From positions 56,830 through 120,829 of the forward strand of contig DASYDW010000056.1 of the NCBI GenBank assembly GCA_036499395.1: a stretch of DNA of 64,000 nucleotides. Direction: 5' to 3'. Within the stretch, counting starts at the first letter, position 1. Each line of letters begins with the position of its first letter. Shown here piece by piece: positions 38,838 through 48,271 of the stretch. Below the pieces are notes generated by a model that worked only from the letters and a program-made list of their open reading frames with translations, searched no databases and was not told the DNA's origin. This DNA is from Pirellulales bacterium. Lineage in GTDB: Bacteria > Planctomycetota > Planctomycetia > Pirellulales > JACPPG01. The position numbers and the translations under genes are program-made.

Positions 38838-39359
38838 CTACTTTTTCTTCACGGGCACCAGGCGCACTTCGCGGAAGTCTCCCAGCGCTTCCTTGATCTT
38901 CCCCTCTGAGCGTAATTCGAGAGTCGCCTCGCCGCTGGGCAGCTCGATCGTGCCGAATTCCGCTTTCTTGTGCGTCTGCCACGAGCCGGTCGTCGGCACC
39001 TTCCCTTTTAGCTCATGCTTTCCGACGGCAACGACAAAGGTATTGTCGGCCGAGGCGTCCGCGCACGACCATTCGAACCACAGTTCGTACTTGCCTGGCT
39101 TCACGTGGGTCAATTTCCACACGGCGTGATCGTTCGCGCTGTTCCACCAACCGAGCGCCCGATCCTCGGCCATGTATTCGAGCGTCTTTCCGTAGACTTC
39201 GCACTTGCTGGCCGGCAATGTCAGCGCACCGTCCGCGGCCGGCACGATCGTCTCGGGATGGTTGCCTTTGAACTTCTTGGGTTCCTCAGCCCGGGCAATG
39301 CAGGTCGCACTGAGGACCATAGTCACGACAACGAAACGCCCGAGTCTCCGCAACAACAT
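38838..39359 (-). CDS. Secreted carbohydrate-binding-like beta-sandwich protein
   Basis: A 173-residue protein with a signal peptide (to about residue 23, CIARAEE) and one beta-sandwich domain. WWNSANDHAVWKLTHVKPGKYELWFEWSCAD and the closing FGTIELPSGEATLELRSEGKI...DFREVRLVP resemble CBM6-like or DUF5077-like domains attached to sugar-active enzymes. Stand-alone versions have no assigned function. ATG 39359 is preceded by AGAGAG. It is convergent with argS. Confidence 0.65.
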   Translation of the reverse strand: MLLRRLGRFVVVTMVLSATCIARAEEPKKFKGNHPETIVPAADGALTLPASKCEVYGKTLEYMAEDRALGWWNSANDHAVWKLTHVKPGKYELWFEWSCADASADNTFVVAVGKHELKGKVPTTGSWQTHKKAEFGTIELPSGEATLELRSEGKIKEALGDFREVRLVPVKKK

Positions 39360-39694
39360 GGCAACTCTCTTTCGGCAGGCAGTAGGGGGAGGAGCGTAGC
39401 TGGTCATTAAACGACCAAACGAGGCACAATTGTTATACACAAATGCGGAATAGTAAGAGTCCGCATGTTCAGGGCGGGCATATTGGCCGAATTCCGACCT
39501 GATTATTGGCGCGATTTCTGTGTCTTGCTAAAGTCGATTTACCGCAAGTCCTTCACGAGGTTTATAGAGCAAGAAGCCCGGCGCCTTATTAGGGTACGCG
39601 GTACGGAACAGCAGACAAGCTCGGGCGGCTTTTGCCCGCCATGGGCGCGAACAGCCGGGTCGTAATCCGTCATCGGTTCGTCTCAGACCGTTAG

Positions 39695-39725
39695 GGGCAT
39701 ACACGCGGTTCACCCGTGCATGCCC
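39695..39725 (+). other. Strong hairpin in the leader of the second PEP-CTERM gene
   Basis: GGGCAT (39695-39700) and CACG pair with CGTG and ATGCCC (39720-39725) around one A-C mismatch and a 9-base loop. A second smaller hairpin (CGACC...GGTCG) follows near 39747-39762. They lie in the 485-base gap before the gene; the rest of that gap shows no gene. Confidence 0.4.
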
Positions 39726-39844
39726 TCGGCTAGCCGCCAGACCGCGACCGGCAGAGGTCGGACCGCCGAGCAGCAGCTTACGCCGAACAGCGATGAGCAA
39801 CTGGCCTTCCCCGAAGAGTAAAGACCTTGAGTAAGGATATTTCT

Positions 39845-40684
39845 ATGCGTGTCCGACAAGCATTGGTGCCAACCGTTTTGAGTTTTGTTCTTTTGGGTTC
39901 CCAGGTAGTAGCGCGGGCGACCCAAATCGTGGGAACGTTTAACTCGCTTCGCTCGACGACAGCGAACTTCCTGATGGGAGACTACACGCACGAGGCCCAG
40001 GCCGCGTTTGATACAAACTTTCCCAATGCCACGATCGAATCCACTTCGACCCTGACCACGCAGTTCCTCTCCGGTATCAATACCCTGGTCATCGGCTCGC
40101 CCAGCACCGAGAGCACAGGTATCACGCCCCTCTCGACAAGCGAACAATCGGCGCTTTTGAACTTTGTGCTTGCCGGTGGCAATGCCTTTCTGATTGCCGA
40201 TGGTTATATACCTTACACAGCGGCTGCCGAATCATTCGTTAAGCCGTTCGGTATGACGATCGTCGACGACGGTCTGAGCGGAGTCCTCTACGCGACTCCA
40301 ACGACGCAATCGAACCCAGTCATCAACGGCCCCTTCGGCGATGTGACGACGATCCCGTTGTACGGTGCCGGAATCATTACAAACCTTGGTCCGTACGCCA
40401 CGACCTTGGCAACGATGAATGCGTTGAATAAGCCGGTTCTGGCCGAGATTCCGGCTCACGCACTCGGTCCAACAAGCGGTCGAGTGCTGATCGTTACCAA
40501 CGCGGCGTTCATGATGGATGACGCAGCCGGCGGATTCTTCTCACAAGATCCGCAACTGTTTCTTAACGCCATGAACTACGCGTTGACGCCCGAGCCAACG
40601 AGTTTGGCCCTCGCGACCGTGGCACTAGCGGGGTTTGCTGTTGCCGGGATGCGCGGCAGATTTCGGCATCCAAGCGCGCATTGA
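39845..40684 (+). CDS. PEP-CTERM sorting domain protein with possible DUF4350-like fold
   Basis: A 279-residue secreted protein. The signal peptide runs to about residue 26 (QVVARATQ). The body (STTANFLMGDYTH..., LNFVLAGGNAFLIADGYIP) recalls amidotransferase-like domains that sense or bind in the envelope, but no catalytic Cys is visible, so the resemblance is weak. Residues 248-279 carry the sorting tail TPEPTSLALATVALAGFAVAG plus basic end RGRFRH. The ATG at 39845 follows TAAGGAT. Unrelated in its body to the PEP-CTERM protein at 258. Confidence 0.8.
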   Translation: MRVRQALVPTVLSFVLLGSQVVARATQIVGTFNSLRSTTANFLMGDYTHEAQAAFDTNFPNATIESTSTLTTQFLSGINTLVIGSPSTESTGITPLSTSEQSALLNFVLAGGNAFLIADGYIPYTAAAESFVKPFGMTIVDDGLSGVLYATPTTQSNPVINGPFGDVTTIPLYGAGIITNLGPYATTLATMNALNKPVLAEIPAHALGPTSGRVLIVTNAAFMMDDAAGGFFSQDPQLFLNAMNYALTPEPTSLALATVALAGFAVAGMRGRFRHPSAH

Positions 40685-40725
40685 TCGACGCAGTTCCCAG
40701 GCAGCGAACGCAGAAGAGCCAGCGC

Positions 40726-42078
40726 CTAGATCAGCTCGGTGATTGGTCGGCGATCTTCCAAGACGTAGCGTGGCCGGCCGGAAAGGTCGGCAAACGTCTG
40801 CGAGGGATCGATGTCCAGGTGCCGGTAGATCGTAGCCAGAATATTTTCCGGGCCGTACGGAGATTCGACCGGCGTTTCGCCCTTGCTATTGGTCGCGCCG
40901 ACGATGCCGGTCTTCAACCCGCCGCCGGCCAGCAGGACGCTCATGGCCGATCCCCAGTGGTCGCGGCCGGCATTACGATTCACGCGCGGCGTGCGGCCAA
41001 ATTCTCCCATTGCGACCAGCAGCACGTCGCGATCCAGGCTGCGCGAGAAGAGATCGCGTACCAGGGCGCCCATGGCCGTGTCGTACATCGGCCCGCGGTC
41101 GCGCATGGCTTTGGCGATCTGCTGATGATTATCCCAGCCCGGGAAACGCACGGTCACGCAGGTCACACCGGATTCGACCAGGCGACGCGCCAACAACAGC
41201 GATTGGCCGATGTCGGTCATGCCATACTTTTCGCGCGTTTTATCCTTTTCGCGATTTAGGTCGAAAGCCGCTTGCGCCCGCGGCCCGGTGACCATTTCCA
41301 GCGCCTGGCGAGTGAAATCGTCGATCGCTTCGGACGAGCGTTCCAGATCCATGATGCGGCGCTGCGAATCGAGCGCCGTGAGCAGCGTGCGCCGATCTTC
41401 CAGCCGATCCACGCTCAGCCCTGTCGAGAGGGCCAGGTTGCGGACGGCGAAGTTCTTCTTGCCGGGATCGGTGATCGTTTCGAAAGGATTGTAGGCCGTG
41501 CCCAGGTAGGCCGCGCCGCCGTTACGCATGATCCGCGGCAATGCGACGTAGGCGGGCAGCCCCGGTGCATTCGCGCCGTGCAAACGTGCCGCGACCGAAC
41601 CGAAGCTGGGCATCTCGTTCAGGCCGGCCTTTTGACCGCGCTTCAGATAGCCGGTCTGCGTCAAATGGCTGGAAGGATCGTGCGCGTTCGACGCGTGACG
41701 CACCGAGCGAACGATCGCCACCTTGTCCAACAGGCGCGCTTGCTGCCGCATGTGTTGGCTGAGGAACACGCCCGGCAGGTTGGTCTCGACCGCTTCGAGC
41801 GGACCGCGAAATTCGATCGGCGCGTTCGGCTTAGGGTCGTACGTCTCGAAGTGTGACGGGCCGCCGCCGAGTTCGACGAAGATCACCGCTTTGCCCGACC
41901 GTGCAGCGCTCGACGTGGGATGCGCGTCCTGCGAAGTGGCCGTTGCCTCAGCGCCGGCTTGCAGCCGCAGCAGATCGGCCAGCGAAAGCCCCCCCAGGGC
42001 CAAGGCCCCGGCTCGCAGAAAGCTGCGTCGATCGACGCCATCGCAATAACGAGTCGCGCGACCAAAAAGAGTGAGCAT
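40726..42078 (-). CDS. DUF1501 domain-containing protein (Tat-exported), solitary
   Basis: A 450-residue DUF1501 protein with a clear Tat signal, DRRSFLRAGALALGGLSLADLL. The blocks VIFVELGGGPSHFETYDPKP, RSVRHASNAHDPSSHLTQTGYL and MGEFGRTPRVNRNAGRDHWG match the family. Unlike the other two in this window it has no adjacent DUF1549/DUF1553 gene. The start at ATG 42078 has AGGAG eight bases upstream. It is convergent with the PEP-CTERM gene. Confidence 0.92.
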   Translation of the reverse strand: MLTLFGRATRYCDGVDRRSFLRAGALALGGLSLADLLRLQAGAEATATSQDAHPTSSAARSGKAVIFVELGGGPSHFETYDPKPNAPIEFRGPLEAVETNLPGVFLSQHMRQQARLLDKVAIVRSVRHASNAHDPSSHLTQTGYLKRGQKAGLNEMPSFGSVAARLHGANAPGLPAYVALPRIMRNGGAAYLGTAYNPFETITDPGKKNFAVRNLALSTGLSVDRLEDRRTLLTALDSQRRIMDLERSSEAIDDFTRQALEMVTGPRAQAAFDLNREKDKTREKYGMTDIGQSLLLARRLVESGVTCVTVRFPGWDNHQQIAKAMRDRGPMYDTAMGALVRDLFSRSLDRDVLLVAMGEFGRTPRVNRNAGRDHWGSAMSVLLAGGGLKTGIVGATNSKGETPVESPYGPENILATIYRHLDIDPSQTFADLSGRPRYVLEDRRPITELI

Positions 42079-42303
42079 CGTAACGCTCCTGCGATTGAGC
42101 AAGACGGCCGGTCGATTTCGGGCGGGACGCGAACGGGGCCGGATGGAAAAACTGGTGGGAAACGACCACCCCGTTCAGCGGTTGATTCTAGCCGAACCGC
42201 GGAACCAAAGTCCATGCAGCTCGGGCCTGGAATTTCCATCGGCGCGGGATACCGCCACTCTCCAGAGTATTGCCGGCGCCGGTCTGGCCGCCGATCGACC
42301 GCC

Positions 42304-42759
42304 TTACCCCTCGCCCCCCTCGTCGCGCAAGAAGGCTTCTTGCAGCAGGTCGGCCTCGTGGCGGCTGTGCTCGTCGATCCGGCTGAGCAGATCGCCCAGC
42401 TCGACGCACACCTTGTCCAGGCTGGTGCGGTCGTCGTTGGCGAGTCGTTCCAGCTTTGCTACCAGGCGATGGGTCTTCTCGCGAAAGTGCTCGTGCTCCT
42501 GCTTGAGCGCCGTGATCTTTTCGGCCAAGTTCGGGCTGCACTCCAAGGCGGACGACATGTAGCCGTCGTACTCTTCGAGGTCCATGATGTGGTCGAGATG
42601 GCGCTCGAGCGACGCCGCGATAAAGCGCAGGCTGCGCAACTTGCCTGTCAGATCGTTGCCGCGCGGCTCCCAGGTGATCGTCGTTCGTAGGGCGTGGGTA
42701 ATGTTCGTGAGCAGGTTCTGCTCGAGCAGGGTCTGCCGTGCAATGTCGCGCTGATTCAT
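42304..42759 (-). CDS. Hemerythrin-like domain protein
   Basis: A 151-residue all-helical protein. Spaced histidines in ERHLDHIMDLEEYDGY, EHEHFREKTHRL and DEHSRHEADLLQEAF follow the pattern of the hemerythrin HHE cation-binding domain, which holds a di-iron site for oxygen or iron sensing. Not every expected ligand can be assigned by eye, so the call is at fold level. GGAGAG precedes the ATG at 42759. Confidence 0.72.
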   Translation of the reverse strand: MNQRDIARQTLLEQNLLTNITHALRTTITWEPRGNDLTGKLRSLRFIAASLERHLDHIMDLEEYDGYMSSALECSPNLAEKITALKQEHEHFREKTHRLVAKLERLANDDRTSLDKVCVELGDLLSRIDEHSRHEADLLQEAFLRDEGGEG

Positions 42760-43105
42760 AGCGACTCTCCGTCGGGGGCTGCGACTGGCTGGCGCCAGTG
42801 GAGATGGACTGCGAACTGCGGAAACGATTTGACTCGCAACTGCAACGAACCGGCGACGCCACTTGGCGCGGCGTCACGGCAAGCGTCCTGCCCACTGCAG
42901 AAATTATACCGAATCTTTTCAGGGGTCGATCGTAAACTTGGCCGGCATGGTGAATACGGGCGGCAGGTACACTCGGTCGATGGCAAAGGGGTATCCCGCA
43001 GGGCAGCTCGGGGCGGCCATGATCGTTCGGGGTATAATTGATAGCCGCGCGTGGCCCGGCGTCGTCACGATCGGCTTTTTCTCAAACACCGGCCCCCGTG
43101 TGCTT

Positions 43106-44512
43106 ATGGTGGAACCCTCAGGACCTATCCCGCCCGACGATGATCAGGCCGCGGAAGCCGATGCGCCGTCTGGCGCGGAAAGTCTGCCCGGCACGAGCGG
43201 GCCTGTCGGCTTTTCGTACGCCGCGAAGAAGGTCCGCGAGTTCCCACAAACGCCCGGCGTCTACCTGATGAAGGACGCCGCCGGGATCGTGATCTATGTC
43301 GGCAAGGCGGTGAATCTGCGCTCGAGGGCTGGTAGCTATTTCCTGAAGGCGGCCGCCGAAGAGCATCGCACGGCCGACCTAGTCCGCGAGATCGCGGACA
43401 TCGATTTTCTGGAGGCTGATAGCGAAGTCGACGCGCTATTGATCGAGTCGCGGCTGATCAAGGATGTGCAGCCCAAGTACAACCGGGATCTGAAAGACGA
43501 CAAAAGCTTTCCTTACTTGGAAATCTTCGTGCGCGAAGATTTTCCGCGTGTTGAATTCACGCGCGAGCCACAGGATCGCGGCACAAAGCTGTACGGACCG
43601 TTCGCCAGTGCCGGCAGCCTACGCGGTGCGATCCAGGTATTGCAGAAGATTTTCAAATTCCGCACCTGCAGCTTGGACATCGAAGAGGGGGACGAAAAAT
43701 GGCGCTGGTTTCGCCCCTGCCTGTTGCACAGCATTCAGCAATGCACGGCGCCATGCAACATGCGGATTTCGAAAGAGGAATATCGCCGCGACATTGCTCG
43801 CCTGCGCATGTTCCTCGAAGGGAAGAAAGCTTCGCTGTTGAAAGAAATGCGGGCCGAGATGACGGCCGCCGCCACGGAGCTGAAGTTTGAGAAGGCCGCC
43901 CGACTGCGCGACGAGATTTACGCCCTCGAAACGCTCGACCGCCGCGGCGAGCTCGATACCCACGTCCAGCCTGAGGTGTTTTACATCGATCCCAAGAAGG
44001 GGCTAACGGGACTGAAGAAAGTGCTTAAGCTCGACGTCGCGCCACGCACGATCGAGGGGGTCGATATCGCGCACCTGGGCGGGGGTGAGACCGTGGCCAG
44101 CCTGGTGCAGTTCATCGACGGTCTCCCCTTCAAGCCTGGCTACAAGCGATTCAAGATTCGCGGCGTGGGCGGCATCGACGACTTTGCCAGCATCCACGAA
44201 GTCGTGGCGCGGCGCTTCAAACGATTGTCGGACGAAGGAGACGTCTTCCCCGATCTGCTGCTGGTCGACGGCGGACGCGGCCAGTTGAACGCGGCGATGG
44301 CCGCCTTTAGCGAGCTTTCAATCACGCCGCCGACGGTCATCTCGCTGGCCAAACGCGAGGAAGAGATTTACCTCAACGACCAGCCCGACCCGTTACGGCT
44401 CAGCCGGCATTCGTACGCTCTGCGCCTGCTGCAATATGTGCGGGACGAAGCCCATCGTTTTGCCCAGCATTATCACCACATTCTGCGGCGCAAAAGCACC
44501 CTCGGCGAGTAG
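43106..44512 (+). CDS. uvrC: UvrC-like excinuclease subunit lacking the C-terminal HhH domain
   Basis: A 468-residue UvrC homologue, against about 600 residues for the usual protein. The GIY-YIG nuclease (about 40-125, PGVYLMKDAAGIVIYVGKAVNLRSR) is followed by a cysteine-containing linker and the UVR UvrB-contact motif near 250-285. The RNase H-like 5' incision domain (about 300-465) has GVDIAHLGGG, LLLVDGGRGQLNA and RDEAHRFAQHYH. It stops just where the helix-hairpin-helix tail would begin. The start is uncertain; ATG 43106 is the nearest methionine to the conserved region. Confidence 0.85.
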   Translation: MVEPSGPIPPDDDQAAEADAPSGAESLPGTSGPVGFSYAAKKVREFPQTPGVYLMKDAAGIVIYVGKAVNLRSRAGSYFLKAAAEEHRTADLVREIADIDFLEADSEVDALLIESRLIKDVQPKYNRDLKDDKSFPYLEIFVREDFPRVEFTREPQDRGTKLYGPFASAGSLRGAIQVLQKIFKFRTCSLDIEEGDEKWRWFRPCLLHSIQQCTAPCNMRISKEEYRRDIARLRMFLEGKKASLLKEMRAEMTAAATELKFEKAARLRDEIYALETLDRRGELDTHVQPEVFYIDPKKGLTGLKKVLKLDVAPRTIEGVDIAHLGGGETVASLVQFIDGLPFKPGYKRFKIRGVGGIDDFASIHEVVARRFKRLSDEGDVFPDLLLVDGGRGQLNAAMAAFSELSITPPTVISLAKREEEIYLNDQPDPLRLSRHSYALRLLQYVRDEAHRFAQHYHHILRRKSTLGE

Positions 44513-44706
44513 GCAGCGTCCGCGGCAGCCGAATCGGGTTATTCGGCCCGGGGTGATTTTGCTAAGCTGGCGGACGAAATTCTCCGTCGCTGGTCCGAGG
44601 ATTGCAGCGGGAAGGGCCGGCAGGCGCTCGTACCTTTTCGATGAGATCGTGCGCGCCGAGTGCAATCAGTTGATTTCCATCATTTGTCGACCGCCTTGAG
44701 TACCCT

Positions 44707-47094
44707 GTGAAACCGACCTTCTACGAACGCTACAGCCGGATCATCCTGGCTTCCGTACTGATCGTGTTTCCGGTGCTGGTGTACGGCGCGAACAAGGCGG
44801 CCCAGACCAATCGCAACGACGTCCAGGACTGGTTGCCTGCGACCTTCGCAGAGACCAAGGACTACCGCTGGTTCCAGTCGCACTTCGAGAACGAGACGCA
44901 GGTCCTTGTCAGTTGGGAAGGAGCCACGCTCGACGACCCGCGCGTCGAAAAATTTGCGCGCCTGGTCGCGCCCCGCTCGAGCGAAGATCACAGTCCGATC
45001 GACACGTCGCTCTTTTCCAGCGTACTGACCGGGCCGGAGTTGGTGCATCGGCTGACCGAGCCGCCGACGAACCTGCCGCGCGACGAGGCCATCAAGCGTC
45101 TGGCGGGTCTTCTGGTGGGCAAAGACAAAAAACAAACTAGCGCCGTCGTCTCGCTGACCAAGCACGCCCAGGATGACCTGCACTACACACTGGACGAGTT
45201 GTATCGCGCCGCAGAGCTGGCCACGGACCTGCCCCATAAACAGATCTACATGGGGGGGCCGCCGGTCGACAACGTGGCGATCGATATGGAAGGGCAGAAG
45301 ACGCTGCGGCAATTGGCGATTTTTTCGGCGCTGGTCGGATTGGGACTGTCGTATTGGTGTATGCGGCAGTTGTATCTCACGGCGCTAATCATCGCCGGCG
45401 CGATCTATAGCGCGTTCATCGCGCTGGCGGCCGTCTACTTCACCGGCAGCACGATGGACGCGATTTTGTATTCGATGCCGCCTGTGGTTTACACAGCCTC
45501 GCTGTCCGGCGCGATCCACATCATCAACTACTATCGCAATGCCGTACACGAAGGGGGACTCGCTGGGGCGCCCGGTCGAGCCCTGCATCGCGCCTGGGTT
45601 CCCTGCACGCTGTCGGCGGCGACAACGGCTATCGGGCTGGTGTCGCTCTGTACGAGCGAACTGGTGCCGATCCGCTCTTTCGGCTTTTATGCCTCGCTGG
45701 GCGTGATGGCGACATTGACGTTGCTGTTTTTGTGCGTTCCCTCGGTATTGCAATTGTGGCCGCCAAGGCTGCCTCCGCCGCCACCGGCTGACCCGTTGGA
45801 AAACACGCGTCATCCGTCACTGTTGAATCGCATCGGCCTGCGACTGGCTTGGGGCGTGGTGCGAAACAACGGCTGGATTTGCGTGGCCTTCGCCGTCACG
45901 CTGGTCGGGTTCGGCATCGGCACTTGGTGGATCAAGACCTCGGTCAGCATCGGCAACCTGTTCTCGCCCGAGGCGGACGTCGTCAAGGAATACGCCTGGC
46001 TCGAGCAGAACCTCGGCGGCCTGGTGCCCACCGAGGTCGTGGTGGTTTTCGACAACCACACGAACAAGATGAAGTTCCTCGATCGGCTGGAACTGGTCGA
46101 TCGCATACAGCAGCATTTGCAATCGCTGCCCGAGGTTTCGAGCACGATGTCCGCGGCCACGTTTACTCCGCCACTGCCGGCCGACCAGCCAGCACCGCCA
46201 TCGGCCAAACGATCGGGCGGGGCCTTCGGCCGGATGCTGATGCGCAATCCCGACTATGTTCGTCGGGACGTCTTTAACAAACAGCTTTCCGAACATCGTC
46301 GCGACTATGAGCTGGGCGATTATCTCAGCCGCGATACGGCCGATGGTAAGGACGAGGATCTATGGCGCGTCAGCCTGCGCCTCATCGGCAGCGAAGACAT
46401 CGATTACGGCCAGTTCGTCAGCGTGATCCGCCGCGAGATTCAACCGATCCTCGACGCCGAGAAGGAGAAGCATGTCGAAGGGGTGTCGGCCGTCGTGACC
46501 GGCGTCACGCCCGTCGTTTACAAGGCGGAGCGGGCATTGCTCGAAGGATTGGTCGAAAGTTTCTTCATGGCCTTCGTGATCATGGCCGCGGTGATGGCGA
46601 TTGTCTATCGCAGCGTGCCGGCCGGGCTGCTCGTGATGTTCCCCAACGTGTGGCCGATGGCCCTGGTCTTCGGCATCCTCGGCTACAGCGGCGCCATTGT
46701 CGATATCGGCACGATGATGACCGCCAGCGTCGCGATGGGAGTCTCGGTCGACGATGCCGCGCACTATATTACCTGGTTTCGTTACGGCATCGCCAAAGGT
46801 TACGACCGCCGCACGGCCGCGATTTACGCTTATCGCAATGCCGCGGTGGCGATGGCGCAAAGCTCGATCATCGTCGGCTTTGGGCTGGCCGTGTTCGGTC
46901 TCAGTTCGTTTGTGCCGACCAAAATGTTCGGCCTGCTGATGTTGCTGCTGCTGACCTGGGGGCTGTTCGCTGACCTGGTGCTGATGCCGGCGGTTCTGGC
47001 CGGACCGCTGGGACGATTCTTTACGCACGGCATCAAGCCACTACCGGTCGACGCGCCGGCCGAAGAAGAGACGATGGCCACGGTCAGTAAGTAG
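44707..47094 (+). CDS. MMPL/RND family exporter
   Basis: A 795-residue inner-membrane protein of the RND superfamily, hydrophobe/lipid exporter (HAE2/MMPL) side. TM1 is at about residues 12-30, then a periplasmic loop, a helix block at about 205-360, a second loop and a second block at about 615-780. The conserved motif IGTMMTASVAMGVSVDDAAHYITWFRYG lies in the second block. The start is GTG 44707. It functions without an obvious membrane-fusion partner nearby, as usual for MMPL proteins. The substrate is unknown. Confidence 0.88.
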   Translation: MKPTFYERYSRIILASVLIVFPVLVYGANKAAQTNRNDVQDWLPATFAETKDYRWFQSHFENETQVLVSWEGATLDDPRVEKFARLVAPRSSEDHSPIDTSLFSSVLTGPELVHRLTEPPTNLPRDEAIKRLAGLLVGKDKKQTSAVVSLTKHAQDDLHYTLDELYRAAELATDLPHKQIYMGGPPVDNVAIDMEGQKTLRQLAIFSALVGLGLSYWCMRQLYLTALIIAGAIYSAFIALAAVYFTGSTMDAILYSMPPVVYTASLSGAIHIINYYRNAVHEGGLAGAPGRALHRAWVPCTLSAATTAIGLVSLCTSELVPIRSFGFYASLGVMATLTLLFLCVPSVLQLWPPRLPPPPPADPLENTRHPSLLNRIGLRLAWGVVRNNGWICVAFAVTLVGFGIGTWWIKTSVSIGNLFSPEADVVKEYAWLEQNLGGLVPTEVVVVFDNHTNKMKFLDRLELVDRIQQHLQSLPEVSSTMSAATFTPPLPADQPAPPSAKRSGGAFGRMLMRNPDYVRRDVFNKQLSEHRRDYELGDYLSRDTADGKDEDLWRVSLRLIGSEDIDYGQFVSVIRREIQPILDAEKEKHVEGVSAVVTGVTPVVYKAERALLEGLVESFFMAFVIMAAVMAIVYRSVPAGLLVMFPNVWPMALVFGILGYSGAIVDIGTMMTASVAMGVSVDDAAHYITWFRYGIAKGYDRRTAAIYAYRNAAVAMAQSSIIVGFGLAVFGLSSFVPTKMFGLLMLLLLTWGLFADLVLMPAVLAGPLGRFFTHGIKPLPVDAPAEEETMATVSK

Positions 47095-47110
47095 CGCTGG
47101 TGACGGATCG

Positions 47111-48229
47111 CTATTCGATCCAACCGCCGCCCAGTACACGATCGCCTTCGTAGCAGACGGCCGCCTGACCCGGTGCTACGCCATGCTTCGGCTCGTCGAG
47201 CGTCGCTATGAAGCGGTCAGGGCCTGTCGGTTCGACCGTGGCGGCGACGGGCTGGCTGAGGTAGCGAATCTTCACGTGGCAGCGAAACGGCGCGGCCGGC
47301 AGATCGACCAGCCAATTCACATCGCGCGCTGTCAGCCGATGGCAAGCCAGTTCCTCGTGCGTACCGATCACGACGCGTCGCGCGTCGCGCTCTAATCGCA
47401 CCACGTAACGCGGCGTGCCGAAGGCGATGCCCAGCCCCTTGCGCTGACCGATGGTGAAATTCTCGAGCCCCTCGTGCCGGCCGACGACCTGGCCGTCGGT
47501 GGTGACGATCTCGCCCGAGAGATCGACGTCGCCGCGCCGCCGACGCACGAAATCGGCATAGTCGTCGGTCACGAAGCAGATTTCCTGGCTATCCTGCTTG
47601 TCGGCCACGCGCAAACCCAGCTCGCGCGCCCGAGCCCGGATTTCGCTCTTCGGAAAATCGCCGATCGGCAGCATTACCCGGCGGAGAATCTCGCGCTTTA
47701 CGCCGAACAGCACATACGACTGATCCTTGGTCGGGTCGACCCCGCGCAGTAGAGCAGGTGTGTCACCTTCGTTCGTACGCACGAGTCGCGCGTAATGTCC
47801 GGTGGCGATGAAGTCGGCTCCGACGCTGTCGGCATAGTCGGCCAGTGTGCCGAACTTCAACCAGTTGTTGCACATCACGCAGGGGTTGGGGGTGCGGCCG
47901 GCCGTGTACTCGTCGACGAAGTAATCCATGATCCGGCCGAAGTCGTCGCGAAAGTCGAGCGCATAGAACGGGATGTCCAAGCGATCCGCGACGCGCCGCG
48001 CGTCGGCCGCGTCACTGGCCGTGCAGCATCCTTGCTTGTGACCCAAGCGATTGGAAAGAATTGGCAGCGAGTCGCCAGCAGAGCCTTCGGCGGTCGTCGC
48101 GCAGGCCGTTTCGGTCGTCTCGCCATGCCGCATGAAGACGCCGATCACTTCGTGGCCATCTTCGCGCAGTAGATGCGCGGCCACGCTGGAATCGACCCCA
48201 CCCGACATTGCTAACACGACACGCGACAT
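47111..48229 (-). CDS. mnmA: tRNA-specific 2-thiouridylase MnmA
   Basis: A 372-residue MnmA, which thiolates U34 of Lys, Glu and Gln tRNAs. The PP-loop S9-G-G-V-D-S-S15 is at the N-terminus. Catalytic cysteines lie in NPCVMCNNWLKFG and SQEICFVTDD. A 20-30 residue insertion (ETTETACATTAEGSAGDS...) follows the first strand and contains extra cysteines (GCCTASDAADAR). It is convergent with the MMPL gene (16-base gap) and 42 bases downstream of rtcB. Confidence 0.96.
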   Translation of the reverse strand: MSRVVLAMSGGVDSSVAAHLLREDGHEVIGVFMRHGETTETACATTAEGSAGDSLPILSNRLGHKQGCCTASDAADARRVADRLDIPFYALDFRDDFGRIMDYFVDEYTAGRTPNPCVMCNNWLKFGTLADYADSVGADFIATGHYARLVRTNEGDTPALLRGVDPTKDQSYVLFGVKREILRRVMLPIGDFPKSEIRARARELGLRVADKQDSQEICFVTDDYADFVRRRRGDVDLSGEIVTTDGQVVGRHEGLENFTIGQRKGLGIAFGTPRYVVRLERDARRVVIGTHEELACHRLTARDVNWLVDLPAAPFRCHVKIRYLSQPVAATVEPTGPDRFIATLDEPKHGVAPGQAAVCYEGDRVLGGGWIE

Positions 48230-48271
48230 TTCGTACCACTTGCTGCGAACAAACTGCTCGCCGACCCAAAC

